Source: Panulirus ornatus | Lineage: Eukaryota > Arthropoda > Malacostraca > Decapoda > Palinuridae | DNA length: 64,000 nucleotides | Reading direction: 5' to 3' | Assembly (NCBI RefSeq): GCF_036320965.1 | Contig: NC_092225.1 | Location: forward strand, 39,512,186-39,576,185 | Notes under the pieces: generated by a model | What the model was told of the DNA's origin: nothing | Database searches by the model: none | Seen by the model: only the letters and a program-made list of their open reading frames with translations | Made by a program: the position numbers and the translations under genes | In this document: positions 44,198-59,237 of the stretch, one piece after another | Layout: the number at the start of each line of letters is the position of its first letter | Position numbering within the stretch: the stretch's first letter is position 1

Positions 44198-44235
44198 CGG
44201 CAGAGGTGTCTGATGTCTCCATAATTGTTTAATTG

Positions 44236-44310
<75 letters not shown>
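44126..44310. repeat. Two (TA)n tracts flanking a 48-bp inverted LINE piece
   Basis: TA to about 44,192, then a short segment at 44,193-44,240 that is the reverse complement of about 43,755-43,797 (TTTGCGGCAGAGGTGTC and the following bases, including the same private variant ATAATTGTTTAA), then TA again. Confidence 0.88.
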
Positions 44311-46392
<2,082 letters not shown>

Positions 46393-48875
46393 GTGATTGG
46401 GAATACCTGGTTTAAAAAGCGAGATATACATAAGTATACGTATGTAAGTAGGAGAGATGGCCAGAGAGCGTTATTGGATTACTTGTTAATTAACAGGCGC
46501 GCGAAAGAGAGACTTTTGGATGGTAATGTGCTGTGAGGTGCAACTGGAGGGATGTCTGATCATTATCTTGTGGAGGCTAAGGTGAAGATTTGTATGGGTT
46601 TTCAGAAAAGAAGAGTGAATGTTGGTGTGAAGAGGGTGGTGAGAGTAAGTGAGCTTGGGAAGGAGACTTGTGTGAGGAAGTACCAGGAGAGACTGAGTAC
46701 AGAATGGAAAAAGGTGAGAACAATGGAAGTAAGGGGAGTGGGGGAGGAATGGGATGTATTTAGGGAATCAGTGATGGATTGCGCAAAATATGCTTGTGGC
46801 ATGAGAAGAGTGGGAGGTGGGTTGATTAGAAATTGTAGTGAGTGGTGGGATGAAGAAGTAAGATTATTAGTGAAAGAGAAGAGAGAGGCATTTGGACGAT
46901 TTTTGCAGGGAAAAAATGCAATTGAGTGGGAGATGTATAAAAGAAAGAGACAGGAGGTCAAGAGAAAGGTGCAAGAGGTGAAAAAGAGGGCAAATGAGAG
47001 TTGGGGTGAGAGAGTATCATTAAATTTTAGGGAGAATAAAAAGATTTTCTGGAAGGAGGTAAATAAAGTGCGTAAGACAAGGGAGCAAATGGGAATTTCA
47101 GTGAAGGGCGCAAAGGGGGAGGTGATAACAAGTAGTGGTAATGTGAGAAGGAGATGGAGTGAGTATTTTGAAGGTTTGTTGAATGTTTGATGATAGAGTG
47201 GCAGATATAGGGTGTTTTGGTCGAGGTGGTGTGCAAAGTGAGAGGGTTAGGGAAAATGATTTGGTAAACAGAGAATAGGTAGTAAAAGCTTTGCGGAAGA
47301 TGAAAGCCGGCAAGGCAGCAGGTTTGGATGGTATTGCAGTGGAATTTATTAAAAAAGGGGTGACTGTATTATTGATTGGTTGGTAGGGTTATTTAATGTA
47401 TGTATGACTCATGGTGAGGTGCCTGAGGTTTGGCGGAATGCGTGCATAGTGCCATTGCACAAAGGCAAAGGGGATAAGAGTGAGTGCTCAAATTACAGAG
47501 GTATAAGTTTGTTGAGTATTCCTGTTAAATCATATGGGAGGGTATTGATTGAGAGGGTGAAGGCATGTACAGAGCATCAGATTGGGGAAGAGCAGTGTGG
47601 TTTCAGAAGTGGTAGAGGATATGTGGATCAGGTGTTTGCTTTGAAGAATGTATGTGAGAAATACTTAGATAAGCAAATGGATTTGTATGTAGCATTTATG
47701 GATCTGGAGAAGGCATATGATAGAGTTGATAGAGATGCTCTGTGGAAGGTATTAAGAATATATGGTGTGGGAGGCAAGTTGTTAGAAGCAGTGAAAAGTT
47801 TTTATCGAGGATGTAAGGCATGTGTACGTGTAGGAAGAGAGGAAAGTAATTGGTTCTCAGTGAATGTAGGTTTGCGGCAGGGGTGTGTGATGTCTCCATG
47901 GTTGTTTAATCTGTTTATGGATGGGGTTGTTAGGGAGGTGAATGCAAGAGTTTTGGAAAGAGGGGCAAGTATGAAGTCTGTTTGGGATGAGAGAGCTTGG
48001 GAAGTGAGTCAGTTGCTGTTCGCTGATGATACAGCGCTGGTGGCTGATTCATGTGAGAAACTGCAGAAGCTGGTGACTGAGTTTGGTAAAGTGTGTGAAA
48101 GAAGAAAGTTAAGAGTAAATGTGAATAAGAGCAAGGTAATTGGGTACAGTAGGTTTGAGGGTCAAGTCAATTGGGAGGTAAGTTTGAATGGAGAGAAACT
48201 GGAATAAGTAAATTGTTTTAGATATCTGGGAGTGGATCTGGCAGCGGATGGAACCATGGAAGCGGAAGTGGATCATAGGGTGGGTGAGGGGGCGAAAATC
48301 CAGGGAGCCTTGAAGAATGTGTGGAAGTCGAGAACATTATCTCGGAAAACAAAAATGGGTATGTTTCAAGGAATAGTGGTTCCAACAATGTTGTATGCTT
48401 GCGAGGCGTGGGCTATGGATAGAGTTGTGCGCAGGAGGATGGATGTGCTGGAAATGAGATGTTTGAGGACAATGTGTGGTGTGAGATGGTTTGATCGAGT
48501 AAGTAACGTAAGGGTAAGAGGGATGTGTGGAAATAAAAAGAGTGTGGTTGAGAGAGCAGAAGAGTGTGTTTTGAAATGGTTTGGTCACATGGAGAGAATG
48601 AGTGAGGAAAGATTGACCAAGAGGGTATATGTGTCGGAGGTGGAGGGAACGAGAAGAAGTGGGAGACCAAATTGTAGGTGGAAAGATGGAGTGAAAAAGA
48701 TTTTGTGTGATCGGGGCCAGAACATGCAGGAGGGTGAAAGTAGGGCAAGGAATAGAGTGAATTGGATCGATGTGGTATACCGGGGTTGACGTGCTGTCAG
48801 TGGGTTGAATCAGGGCATGTGAAGCGTTTTGGGTAAACCATGGAAAGTTGTGTAGGTATGTATATTTGCGTGTGT

Positions 48876-48879
<4 letters not shown>
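46393..48879 (+). mobile_element. RTE-like LINE, long copy with many frame breaks
   Basis: Plus-strand copy from the endonuclease (LVIGNTWFKKRD) through linker, RT and C-terminus to a 3' UTR cut at GTGTGTGGA (48,879). Motif [12 protein letters not shown], motif [15 protein letters not shown] and [11 protein letters not shown] are all present. Breaks: TGA 46,534; frameshift near 47,186; TAG 47,276; frameshift near 47,358; TAA 48,205. C-terminal stop at 48,787. It carries some FADN-subfamily-like markers ([21 protein letters not shown]) but retains FADD, so it may represent the parent lineage. Confidence 0.91.

Positions 48880-48957
<78 letters not shown>
48880..48957. repeat. (TA)n microsatellite
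   Basis: Last large TA tract in the window, between the truncated LINE and diverged PLE sequence. TA arrays of this type are absent further right. Confidence 0.96.
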
Positions 48958-48963
<6 letters not shown>

Positions 48964-49735
48964 ATATGGTGTTTCTAAAATTCATGAAGATAGATGTCTC
49001 GCAAACCAATTATCTCTTTTGTTAATTCCATTGGTTATAATTAACCTTTTGTTCAGCAAGACATATTAGCAATGTTGAAGGAAAAACATTTTCTTCGCAT
49101 TTTGTCTATAACTTAGATTTTTGAAATAAAACGACGAACATTAACTTGACTGATCATAAACTTATTAGTTTTGATATCAGTATCTTTGTCAGTAAATGCT
49201 CCAGTGATGAAACCATCACAAAAGTTAGGAAGAACCTACACCCCTGCCCATTACAGTCTCATTGACTTGATAGAACTTTGTGTTTCCAATAATGTTTTAC
49301 AAAATGATGAAGGTTATAGTTATAGACAGAAATTTGGTCTTGCCATTGGAAATTCCTCAGACCTATCCTCAGTAACTCATTCATGGAATACATGTACACT
49401 GAAATTGTATCTTTAGTCAATAATCATCCGAAAATATGAATTAGACACACTATTGATGTGTGGTCCTCATTATTACCACATTCACCCCACCATCAATTTT
49501 AAGACTGAATGGAAAAATGAAGGCAAAGTTCTGTTTCTTGGTGTTGATAACGAAGGAATCTTATTGGTTGTCTTTCAAGATCTACATGATTCCTACCAAT
49601 TATGAGAGCTATAGTCATATTTTTTCACGTATTATATACGTACAGAAATCACGTTACCCGAAGTACTTTGGAGTTAAGCCACTAACGCAGCAGAAACTAG
49701 AAAAGTGTATTGTCGACGCCATTTAGCTTTAATAT
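48958..49735 (+). pseudogene. Diverged Penelope-like RT remnant
   Basis: Fragments in several frames follow the PLE RT order. [15 protein letters not shown] (about 49,000-49,040) corresponds to the RPIxSS motif. LISFDISIFVSK (about 49,160) corresponds to motif A. YSLIDLIELCVSNNV and YRQKFGLAIGNSS (about 49,250-49,360) correspond to motif B, then FMEYMYTEIVSLV. INFKTEWKNEGKVLFLGVDNE (about 49,495-49,555) matches the xIKFTxE...LPFLDV region. Stops and frameshifts are frequent. It differs clearly from the 5,529-8,284 element, so it is another PLE lineage or a much older insertion. Confidence 0.72.
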
Positions 49736-50386
49736 TCTTCATCATCGGCACCACACCTCAACACAATCTTGGTTGAATAATGAATAAATTTTGAGAAGTT
49801 CTACTTTCATTGTTGGTATGATTGATAATGATATATTTCAGGAAGAAAAATACTGAAGGAATTAATATACAATGATAATTGAAATAAACAAACAATATTC
49901 TTCTTGAATTTATGATTAACTTTTTTCATTTCTTATTGCCAAACGTGGTGTATATTCTCTGAAAGAACTGGTTTTAAAAGAGCCAAGAAACAGCAAACGT
50001 AATTTAGGAACAACAAAATAAGTTAATACGTTTACTTGGTCTAATTGAGCAGGGGAAAAATTATCAAATATTTATATCTTACAGCAAAAATACACTATAC
50101 AAGATTTTGTTTTTGATGTATAATGATTTAAGAACTTACTTCATCACCAATCTATTCATACGTCCTTTACTACCAACGTCAACATGATAATGGTGTTTGT
50201 AAAGCACCTCCTTCTCTCACGAAACTTATTTACTAAATCACATTGAAAGTTGCGTACCTTGAGGATTATAGTAAAGAGAATTCAATCTTACAGTTAACGT
50301 GATGGTAGACTGCAGGTTCTGGGAGAAGCAAGTTAACAGTATGAGGTGCAGAAGGGGAATGAGCCTCGAGCGTTCCTGCTGCGGTA
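49736..50386. other. Unassigned AT-rich region
   Basis: About 650 bp of non-repetitive AT-rich sequence. No long or family-like reading frame, no LINE, SINE or PLE similarity that I can see, and no RNA gene. It may be intergenic DNA between the receptor gene's 3' end and the transposon mosaic. Confidence 0.7.
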
Positions 50387-50392
50387 TTTATT
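50387..50392 (-). promoter_or_regulatory. Candidate polyadenylation signal
   Basis: AATAAA on the minus strand about 500 bp downstream of the receptor stop codon at 50,891. A single hexamer in AT-rich DNA is weak evidence; the surrounding CAATAAATACC could also be a TATA-like site. Confidence 0.35.
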
Positions 50393-50890
50393 GGAGTGGT
50401 AATCAATACTCGCAACTGAGTATGTGTTTTTAGTCCTCTAGTTAACAGATAACAGCGATTACGCAGTATGCTAAGATTTCCAGTTTATGCACATACCTTG
50501 AAACTGTGCAGTTGAATGAATCACTAAAGTCTACACACACTTTCTTGGTGTGTTAACACGGCGGATGTTATAAAGTGGGTTTCAATCTGAGTAGTTTGAA
50601 AAACATCCATATTTATCTTAAGGTATTTAAGGATCAAGAAAGAAAAAATATTCCCTTGTAGAATGACACAAAAATATAGAAAATAGATTGAAACAGACGC
50701 AGAATAAATGGTTCTACAGGAAAATTCTCTCCAACATAAGAGACTTGACAGGTGAATAAGGTATACAGTGTTGTCAACCAGTTGAGTCTGATAGAAAATT
50801 ATAGTAAGTAGGAAAGTTTCAGCTGGCCACTGTGGTTGTAGATCTCGGGTGTGGTAGTGGGTCAGGTGCTTCCAGATGAAGTGAGAGGGA

Positions 50891-51067
50891 TTAGATGTTT
50901 CGCTGGACAAGTGTCTTCACCAGGAGAAGAGACACTTGAGGGAAGCTGTTGATGCTGGCGAGGTTCTCCCCGAGCCAAGTAAGAAGAGCAAGACCACAGC
51001 CCAGCAGCAGCAGGTAGAAGGCACCTTGGAGGTGACTAAGTCCCAGACTCACCTTGCGCTCACTAAT
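50891..51067 (-). CDS. Last coding exon of an ionotropic receptor (IR, variant iGluR)
   Basis: Encodes 58 residues ending at TAA (50,893-50,891). The motif LGLSHLQGAFYLLLLGCGLA followed by LLTWLGENLA matches the end of the ligand-binding domain (SL.HLQGAF) and the last transmembrane helix of ionotropic receptors, ligand-gated cation channels used in chemosensation. The helix spans roughly residues 16-33. It is followed by a short cytoplasmic tail (about 25 residues, ending KTLVQRNI), also usual for IRs. The exon start is placed at 51,067 after TTCCTCCAG, a good splice acceptor. The frame stays open somewhat further upstream, so the exact boundary is not certain. The remaining receptor (ligand-binding lobes, pore, earlier helices) is not in the window and must lie right of 64,000 if the gene is intact. 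Confidence 0.75.
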   Translation of the reverse strand: MSERKVSLGLSHLQGAFYLLLLGCGLALLTWLGENLASINSFPQVSLLLVKTLVQRNI

Positions 51068-51100
51068 CTGGAGGAATGTGTAGGATGAAGATTGGAAAAA
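51068..51100 (-). promoter_or_regulatory. Splice acceptor with pyrimidine-rich tract
   Basis: On the minus strand a pyrimidine-rich stretch (TTTTTCCAATCTTCATCC) leads to CCTCCAG at 51,074-51,068, directly before the receptor exon. This fits a 3' splice site. The tract lies between the exon and the minisatellite edge. Confidence 0.6.
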
Positions 51101-51172
51101 CGTGTAGCACTATGACACCACCACCTCGCTATAGCCCTATGCTGCTAGCACATCAGTATAACTTTATGCCAC
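51101..51172 (-). repeat. Minisatellite units in inverted orientation at the array edge
   Basis: Read on the minus strand this stretch gives GTGGCATAAAGTTATAC, then CATAGGGCTATAGCGAGG and GGTGGTGTCATAGTGCTAC. These are about two and a half degenerate copies of the 27-bp unit, opposite to the main array that starts at 51,173. Confidence 0.75.
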
Positions 51173-54100
51173 TATTTCGTGAGTACGGAGGTTGTGAAGG
51201 CACAGTGTTATACGGAGGTGGTGGTGGCATAGTGTTATACTGAGTTAGAAGTGGCAGAGTGTTACATGGAGGTGGCGGAGTCATAGTGTTATACGGAGGT
51301 GGTTGTGGCATAGTTTTATACGGAATTGGTGGTAGTATAGTGCTATCCGGAGGTGGTGGTGGTAAAGTGTTATAGGGAGGTAGTGGTGGCATAGTTTTAT
51401 AAGTAGGTGGTGGTGGCATACTTTTTATACGGAGGTGGTGGTGGCATAGTCTTATACGGAGGTGGTGGTGGCATAGTGTTATCTGGAGGTGGTGTTAGCA
51501 TAGTGTTATAGGGAGGTGATGGTGGCATAGTTTTATACGAAGTTTGTAGTGGCAAAGTGTTATGCGGAGTTGGCGTTGGCATATTGTTCTACGGATGTTG
51601 TGGTGGCATAGAGTTATACGGAAGTGGTATTGGCACAGTGTTATACGGAATTGGTAGTGGCAAAGTGTTATACGGAAGTGGTGGTGGCATAGGGTTATAT
51701 GGTGGTGATAACGGCATATTGTTATACGGAGTTGGTTGTGGTACAGTGTTATACAGAGATTGTCATATGGATTAGGTGGTGGAATAAGGTTATACAAAGG
51801 TAATCGTTACAGTATGTCATATGGAGGTGGTAGTGGCATATTGTTATATCAAGGTGGTAGGGACATAGTCTTATACGGAGGGGGTAGTGGCAGAGTGTTA
51901 TAAGGAGCTGGCAGCGGCAGTGTTATACGGTGTTGGTGGCATAGTGTTATCAGGCGGAGGTGATGCCACAGTGTTATACGGAGGTGGTAGTGACATAGTG
52001 TTAAATAGAGGTGGTAGTGGAATTGTTTTACATGGAAGTGATGGTGACATAGTGTTATACGGAGGTGGTGGTGGCAGAGTGTTATACGGTGGTGGTGGTG
52101 GTGGCATATTGTTATACGGAGATGGTAGTGGCAGAATGTTATACGAAGGTGGTTGTGGCATAGAGTATATGGAGGTGGTGGTGGCAAATTGTTATAGGGG
52201 GATGGTGGTGGCATAGTTTTATACGGAGGTGGAGGGAGCATAGTGTTATAAGAAGATGGTAGTGGCACAATGTTATACAAAGGTGGTAGTGGCAGAGCGT
52301 TATACGAAGGTGGTTGTGTCAAAAACTAGATGTAGGTGGTGGTAGCATAGTTTTATGGGGAGGTGGTGGTGGCATAGTCTTATGCGGAGGTGGGGGTGGC
52401 TTAGTGTTATTTAGAAGAGGTGGAGGCATAGTGTTATACGGAGGTGGTGTTGTCACAGTGTTATAAGGTGGTAGTAGTGGCATAGTGCTATACGGATGTT
52501 GTTATGGCAGAGTGTTATATGGAGGTGGTGGTAGCATAGTGTTATACAGAAGTGGTGATGCCATAGTGTTAAGCTTAGGTGGTTGAGGAATATACGGAGG
52601 AGGTGGTAGCTCAGTGTTATACTGAGATGGTGGTGGCTACTATACGGAGGTAATAGTGGATAAGTATTATAACGAAGGCGGCTTTGGCATAGTGTTATAT
52701 TGAGGTAGCGGTGTCATTATGTCATATTGGGTTGGTAGTTTCAGTTTGTTATACGGAGGTAGTAGTGGCATCGTGTAATAAAGAGTTGGTGGAGGCATAG
52801 TGTTGCAAGGAGGTGGCATTGGCATGGTGTTATACGGAGGTTGTGGTGGCATAGAGGTATACGGAGGAGGTGGTGGCATAGTGTTATAATGAGGTGGTGG
52901 TGGCAGAATGTTATACGGACCTAGTAGTGGCAAAGTGATATAAGGGAGGTGGTGGTGGTATAGTGTTATACTGAGGTGATTGTGTCTTAGTGTTATATTG
53001 GGTTCCTAATGGGAGCGTGTTATATGGAGGTGGTTGTGGCAGAGTGTTATAAGGAAATAGTGGTGGCATAGTGTTATACGGAGGAGTACTGGCATCGTGT
53101 TATACGGAGGTGGTGCAGGCAGAGTGTTATACGGAGGTGGTGCAGGCAGAGTGTTATAAGGAGGTGGCAGTGACATAGTGTTATACGGAGGTGGTAGTGG
53201 CAAAGTGTTATACGGAAGTCTTGGTGGCATAGTGTTATACGGATGTATTAGTGACATAGTCTTCTACGGAGGTGGTGTGGGCGTAGTGTTATACAGAAGT
53301 GGTTGAATAGCGTTATAAGGAGGTGGTACTGGCAGAGTCTTATACGAAAATGGTTATGGCGGAGTATTGTAAGGAGGTGGTGTTGGCATGGTGTTATACG
53401 GTGGTAGTGGTGGCATAGTTTTACACGGAGTGGTGGTGGCATAGTGTTATCCGGAGGTCGATGTAGCACAGTGTTATAGGGAGGAGGTGATGGCATAGTT
53501 TTATGAGGAGGTGGAAGTGGCATACTTTTATGCGGAGTTTGTGTTGGCATAGTGTAATAGGGAGGTGGCGATGGCATAGTGTTATAGGGACGTAGTAGAG
53601 GCATAATGTTAAACGGAATCGGTAGTGGCAAAGTGTTATACGGAGGTGGTGGTGGCATAGTGCTATGCGGAGTTTGTTACGGCATAGTGTTATAAGGAGG
53701 TGGTAATGGCAGATTGTTATATGGATATAGAGGAGGGAGAGTGTTATACAGAGGTGATAGTGACAAAGTATTATAAGGAGTTGGTAGTGGCATATTGTTA
53801 TACGGAGGTTGTGGTGGCAATGTTATACGGAGGAGTTAGTGGCAGAAGTGGTAGTGGGAAACTGTTATACAGAGGTGTTGGTGGCAAAGTGTTATCAGGA
53901 GGTGGTGGCAAAGTGTTATCAGGAGTTGGTGGCATAGTGTTATACGGTGGTGGTGTCATAGTGTTATATGGCGATATTGTTAGCATAGTGTTACACGGAG
54001 GTAGTGGTGGCATATTGTTATACGGAATTCGTAGTGGCAGAGTGTTATACAGAGATGGTAGTGGTAGAGTTTCGCAAGGAGGTGTTGGTGGCATAGCGTT

Positions 54101-57100
54101 ATACAGAGGAGGTGGTGGCATAGTGTTATACGGAAGATGTGGTGGCAGAGTGTAATATGGTGGTGGTGGTGGCAGTGTTATACGGATGTTAGTGGCAGAA
54201 TGTTTTGTGGACGTGGTTGTGTCATAGAGCTGTACGGAGGTGGTGGTGGCACAGGGAGGTTGTGGTGGCATAGTTTTATACGGAGGTGGCGGTAGGACAG
54301 TGTTATACAGATACATTAGTGGCACAGTGTTATAAAGCGGTAGTAGTTGCAGAGTGTTATACGGAAGTGGTTGTGGCATAGTATTGTAGGGAGGTGGTGT
54401 TGGCATAGTTTAATACGGAGGTGGTATATCTATTCTATACGGAGGTGTTGATGGCATAGTGTTATCTGGAAGTGGTGGTGGCAAAGTGTTAAATGCAGGT
54501 GTGATGGTACAGTTTTATACGTAGTAGGAGGTGGCATAGTGTTACGCGGATGTAGTAGTTGAATAGTGTTAGACTTAGGTGGTAGTGGCATCTTGTTATA
54601 CGGAGATGTTAGTGGCAGTTTTATACGGAGGTGGTAATGGCAGAGTGTTATATGTGAGTGGTAGGAGAAGAGTCTCATACGGTAGTTAGTGGTGGGATAG
54701 TGTTATATGGAGCAAGTGGCGGCATAGAGTTTTACGGAGCAGGTGGTGGCATAGTGTTAAACGGTGGTGGTGCTTTCAGAGAGTTATACGGAGGTGATAG
54801 TGGCAGAATGTTATACGAAGGTGGTCGAGGCAAAGAGATATAAAGTGGTGGTGCCATAGATTTATAGGGAGGTGGTGGTGACATAGGTTAATACGGAAGT
54901 GGTGTTGTCATAGTGTTATACGGAGGTGGTCGTGGCACAGTATTGTACAGATGTGGTAGTGGTAGAGTGTTATACGAAGGTGATTATTGCTTAGTATTAT
55001 ACGGAGGTGGTGTTGCCATAGTTTTATACAGAGATGGTGGTGGAATAGTCTGATCCGGATGCGCTGGTGGTATAGTGTTATAGGGAGGTCGTGGTGGCAT
55101 AGTTTTATACAGATGTGTTACTGGCATAGTGTTATACGGAGATGGTAGTGGCACAGTACTATACCCAGGTGGTAAAGGCAGAGTGTTATACGGAGGTGGC
55201 TGTGGCATAATATCATAGAGAGGTACTGGGATGGTGTTTTACAGAGGTGTTGGTAGCAAAGTGTTATAGACAGGTGATGGTGGCACACTTTATACGGAGG
55301 TGGTAGTGGCATAGTGTTATACGGAGGTGTTAGTGGCATAGTGTTATACGGAGGCGGTAGTGACAGAGTGTTATACGGAGGTGGTTGTGGCATAGTGTTA
55401 TACGAAGGTGGTGGTGGCACATTTTCATACGGAGGTGGTAGTCGCATAGTTTCATACGGAGATCGTGGTGGCATAGTGTTATATAGACGTGTTTGTGGCA
55501 TGATGTTATACGTAGGTGGTGGTAGCAGAGTGTTATACGGAGGTAGTAGTGGGATGTTATGCGGAGGTGGTCGTGGAAAGAGTTATACGGAGGTGGTGTT
55601 GACATAGTGTTATACGTAGGTGGTAGAGACAGGGTGTTATATGTAGGTGGTAGTAGAAGAGTGTTATACGGTAGTTAGTGGTGGCATAGTGTTATACGGA
55701 GCAAGTGGTGGCATAGTGTTTTACGGAGCAGGTGGTGGCATAGTGTTTTACGGAGAAGGTGGTGGCATAGTGTTATACGTTGGTGGTGGTGGCATAGTGA
55801 TATACGGATGTGGTATTGGCATATGGTTATGCGGAGGCTTTAGTGACATAGTGTTAACGGATTTGTTGTTGGCAGAGTGTTACACGGAGATGGTGTTGGC
55901 AGATTGTTATACGAACGTGTTGGTATAGTGTTATACGGAGATGGCGGTAGCACAGTGTTATACGCAGGCGATGGTGGCACAGTGTTATAAGGAGGTGGTG
56001 GTGGCAGTGTTATATGGAGGTGGTGGCAGAGTGTTATACGGTTGTGGTAGTGGCATAGTGTTATAAGGAGTTGGTGTTGATATAGTGTTATACAGAGAGT
56101 CTGGTGGAATAGTGTTATACTGAGGTTGTAGTAGCAGAGTGTTATAGGGAGGTGGTAGTGACATAGTGTTATACGTAGGTGATACTGGCAGTATTATATG
56201 GAAGTGGTAATGGCACAGTGTCATACGGAGGTGGTGGTGGGATAGTCTTATACCGAGTTGGTAGTGGCAGAGTGTTATACGGAGCTGGAAGTGGCCAAGT
56301 GTTGTAGGGCGGTGTTGGTGGCATAGTGTTATACGGAGGAGGTGGTGCAATAGTGTTGTACGGAGGTGGTGATGGTATAGTGTTACACGGTGGTGGTGGT
56401 TTCACAGTGTTATATTGAGGTGGTAGTGGCAGAATGTTATACGGAGGTGGTCGTGGAAAGAGTTATACGGAGGTGGTGGTGGCATAGAGTTATAGGGAGG
56501 TGGTGGTGGCATAGTGTTATATGGTGGTGGTGGTGGCATAGTGTTACAGGAAGGTGGTAGTGGCATTGTGTTATACTTAGGTGGTAGTGACAGAGTGTCA
56601 TACGGAGGTGGTGGTAGAATAGTGTTATACGGATTTGGTGGTACCTTTGTGTTAAGCGTAGGTGGTGGAGGCATAGTTTTGTACAGAGATGTTGGTGTCA
56701 TATTGTTATAATGAGGTGGTAGTGGGAGAGTGTTATACGGAGGTGGTGGTGGTATAGAGTTATAGAGAGGTGGTGGTGGTATAGAGTTATAGAGAGGTGG
56801 TGGTGGCATAGTGTTTTACGGTGATGGTAGTGGTGACATAGTGTTACAGGAAGGTGGTAGTGGCATAGTGTTATACTTAGGTGGTAGTGGCAGAGTTTTG
56901 TACAGAGGTGGTGTAGAATAGTGTTATACGAAGGCGGTGGTGCCCTAGTGTTAAGCGTAGGTGGTGGGGGCATAGTTTTATACAGAGGTTGTGGTGTCAT
57001 ATTGTTATAAAGAGGTGGTGGTGGGAGAGTGTTATACAGAGGTGGTAGTGGCAAAGTGTTATAACGGAGGTGTGTGTTGGCATAGTGTTATGCTGAGGTG

Positions 57101-57870
57101 GCTGTGTCATCCTGTTATATTGGGTTGGTAGTGGAAAGTGTTATACGGAGGTGTTGATAGACTTTTATATTGAAGTGGTGGTGGCATAGTGTTATGGGGT
57201 GTTAGTAGTGGCATCGTGTTAAACGGAGTTGATGGAGGGATAATGTTATAAGGAAGTGGCATTGGCATAATGTTATGCGGAGTTGTTAGTGACAGGGTGT
57301 TCTACGGTTGTGGTGGCATAGAGTTATACCGAAGTCGAGGTGGCACAGTGATAAAATGAGGTGGTGGTGGCAGAATGTTATACAGAGGTAGTGGTGGCAA
57401 AGTGTTATAACAGAGGTGATGGTTGCTTAGTGTTATACTGAGGTGGCAGTGTCATAATGTTATATGGGGTTGTTATTGGTAGAGTGTTATAAGGCGGTGG
57501 TGGTGGCAGAGTTATAAGGAAGTGGTGGTGGCATAATGTTATGTGGAGGTAGTAGTAGCAACGGGTTATACGGAGGTGGTGGAGGCAGTGTTATAAGGAG
57601 GTGGCAGTGACATAGTGTTACACGGAGGTGGTAGTGGCAGAGTATTATACGGAAGTCGTGGTGGCATAGCGTTATACGGAAGTAGTAGTGGCTTAGTATT
57701 ATACGGAGGTGGTGGTGGCATAGTGTCATACAGAATAGGTGGTGGCATAGTGTCATACAGAATAGGTGGTGGCATAGTGTCATACAGAATAGGTGGTGGC
57801 ATAGTGTTATACGGAGGTGGTGATGGCATACTATTATACGGAGGTCATAGTGGCATAGGTGGTGGTGGCC

Positions 57871-58290
57871 GAGTGTTATAAGGAGTTGGTGGTGTCAGAG
57901 TGTTATACGGAGGTAGTAGTGACATAGTGTTATACAGAGGTGGTGTTGGCCTAGTGCTATACGGAGGTAGTAGTAGCAGGATCTTATATGTAAGTGGTAG
58001 TAGCAGAGAATTATACGGAGGTAGTGGTTGCATAGTGTAATCCGGAGTAGGAGGTGGCATAGTGTTATACGGTGGTGGCCGAGTGTTATAAGGAGTTGTT
58101 GGTGTCAGAGTGTTATACGGAGATAGTAGTGACATAGTGTTATACAGAGGTGGTGTTGGCCTAGTGCTATACGGAGGTGGTAGTGGCAAGGTCTTATATG
58201 TAAGTGGTATTAGCAGGGAATTATACGGAGGTAGTGGTTGCATAGTGTAATACGGAGTAGGAAGTGGCATAGTGTTATACGGAGAAGGTA
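57871..58290 (+). repeat. Higher-order repeat in the minisatellite, 210-bp period
   Basis: A block starting GAGTGTTATAAGGAGTTG at 57,871 recurs at 58,081 with the same order of variant units: a TCAGAG unit, a GACATAG unit, GGCCTAGTGCTATAC, a CTTATATGTAAGTGG unit, GAATTATACGG, then GGTTGCATAGTGTAAT. Related blocks begin at 59,238 and 59,608. This shows segmental duplication inside the array. Confidence 0.85.
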
Positions 58291-59237
58291 GTGCCATAGT
58301 GTTTTACGGTGGTGGTGGTTGCATAGTGTTATATAGAGTTGGTGTAGGCACAGTGTTACACGAAGGTGGGAGTGGCATAGTGTTATACGGAGATGGTGGT
58401 GGCTAAGTGTGATACGGAAGCGGTGATGCCATAGTGTTATACGGAGGTGGTAGTGGCAGAATATCATAATAAGGTGGTTGTGGTAAAGAGTTATACGGAG
58501 GTAGTATTGGCGTAGTGTTATCCGGAATTGGTGGTAGCAAAGTGTTATACGAAGGCGGTTCCGGTATAGGGTTATACGGAGGTGGTTGTGGCATAGTGTT
58601 AAACAGAGATTATTTCGGCATAGTGTCATAAGGAGGTGGTAGTGGCAGAGTGTTATATGGATGTGGTGGTGGAATAGTGTCATACAGAGGTAATAGTGAC
58701 AAAAAGTTATAAGGAGGTGGTAGTGGCATATTGTTATACGGAGGTTGTGGTGGCAAAGTTATATATGGAGGTTTTAGTGGCAGAGTGTTATGCGGATGTA
58801 GTTGTGGCAGACTGTTTTACGGAGGAGTTGGTGGCATAATGTTACACGGAGGTAGTAGTGGCATAGTGTTATACGGAATTGTAGTAACAAAGCGTTATAC
58901 GGAGATGGTGGTGGTATAGTGTTATACATAAGTAGTTGTGCATAGTGTTATGTGGATGTGGTGATAGAATAGTGTTATTAGGAGGTGGTGGAGACATAAT
59001 GTTATACTGAGGTGGTGTGGCAGAATATTATAATGAGGAGGTTATGGCATAGTATTGCATGGATGTGATGGTGCATAGTTTTATATGGAGGTGGTGGTGG
59101 CATAGTGTTATACGGATATGATAGCGCCATAGTCTTATAAGGAGGTGGTATTGGCGTAGTCTTATGCGGAGGTGGTGGTGGCCTAGTGTTATACAGAAGA
59201 GGTGGTGGCATAATGTTATAAGGAGGTGGTGGTGGAC

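Noticed and set aside
50524..50910. 128-codon minus-strand frame downstream of the receptor exon
   Set aside because: It begins inside the receptor exon in another frame and runs through AT-rich 3' UTR-like DNA; no recognisable domain.
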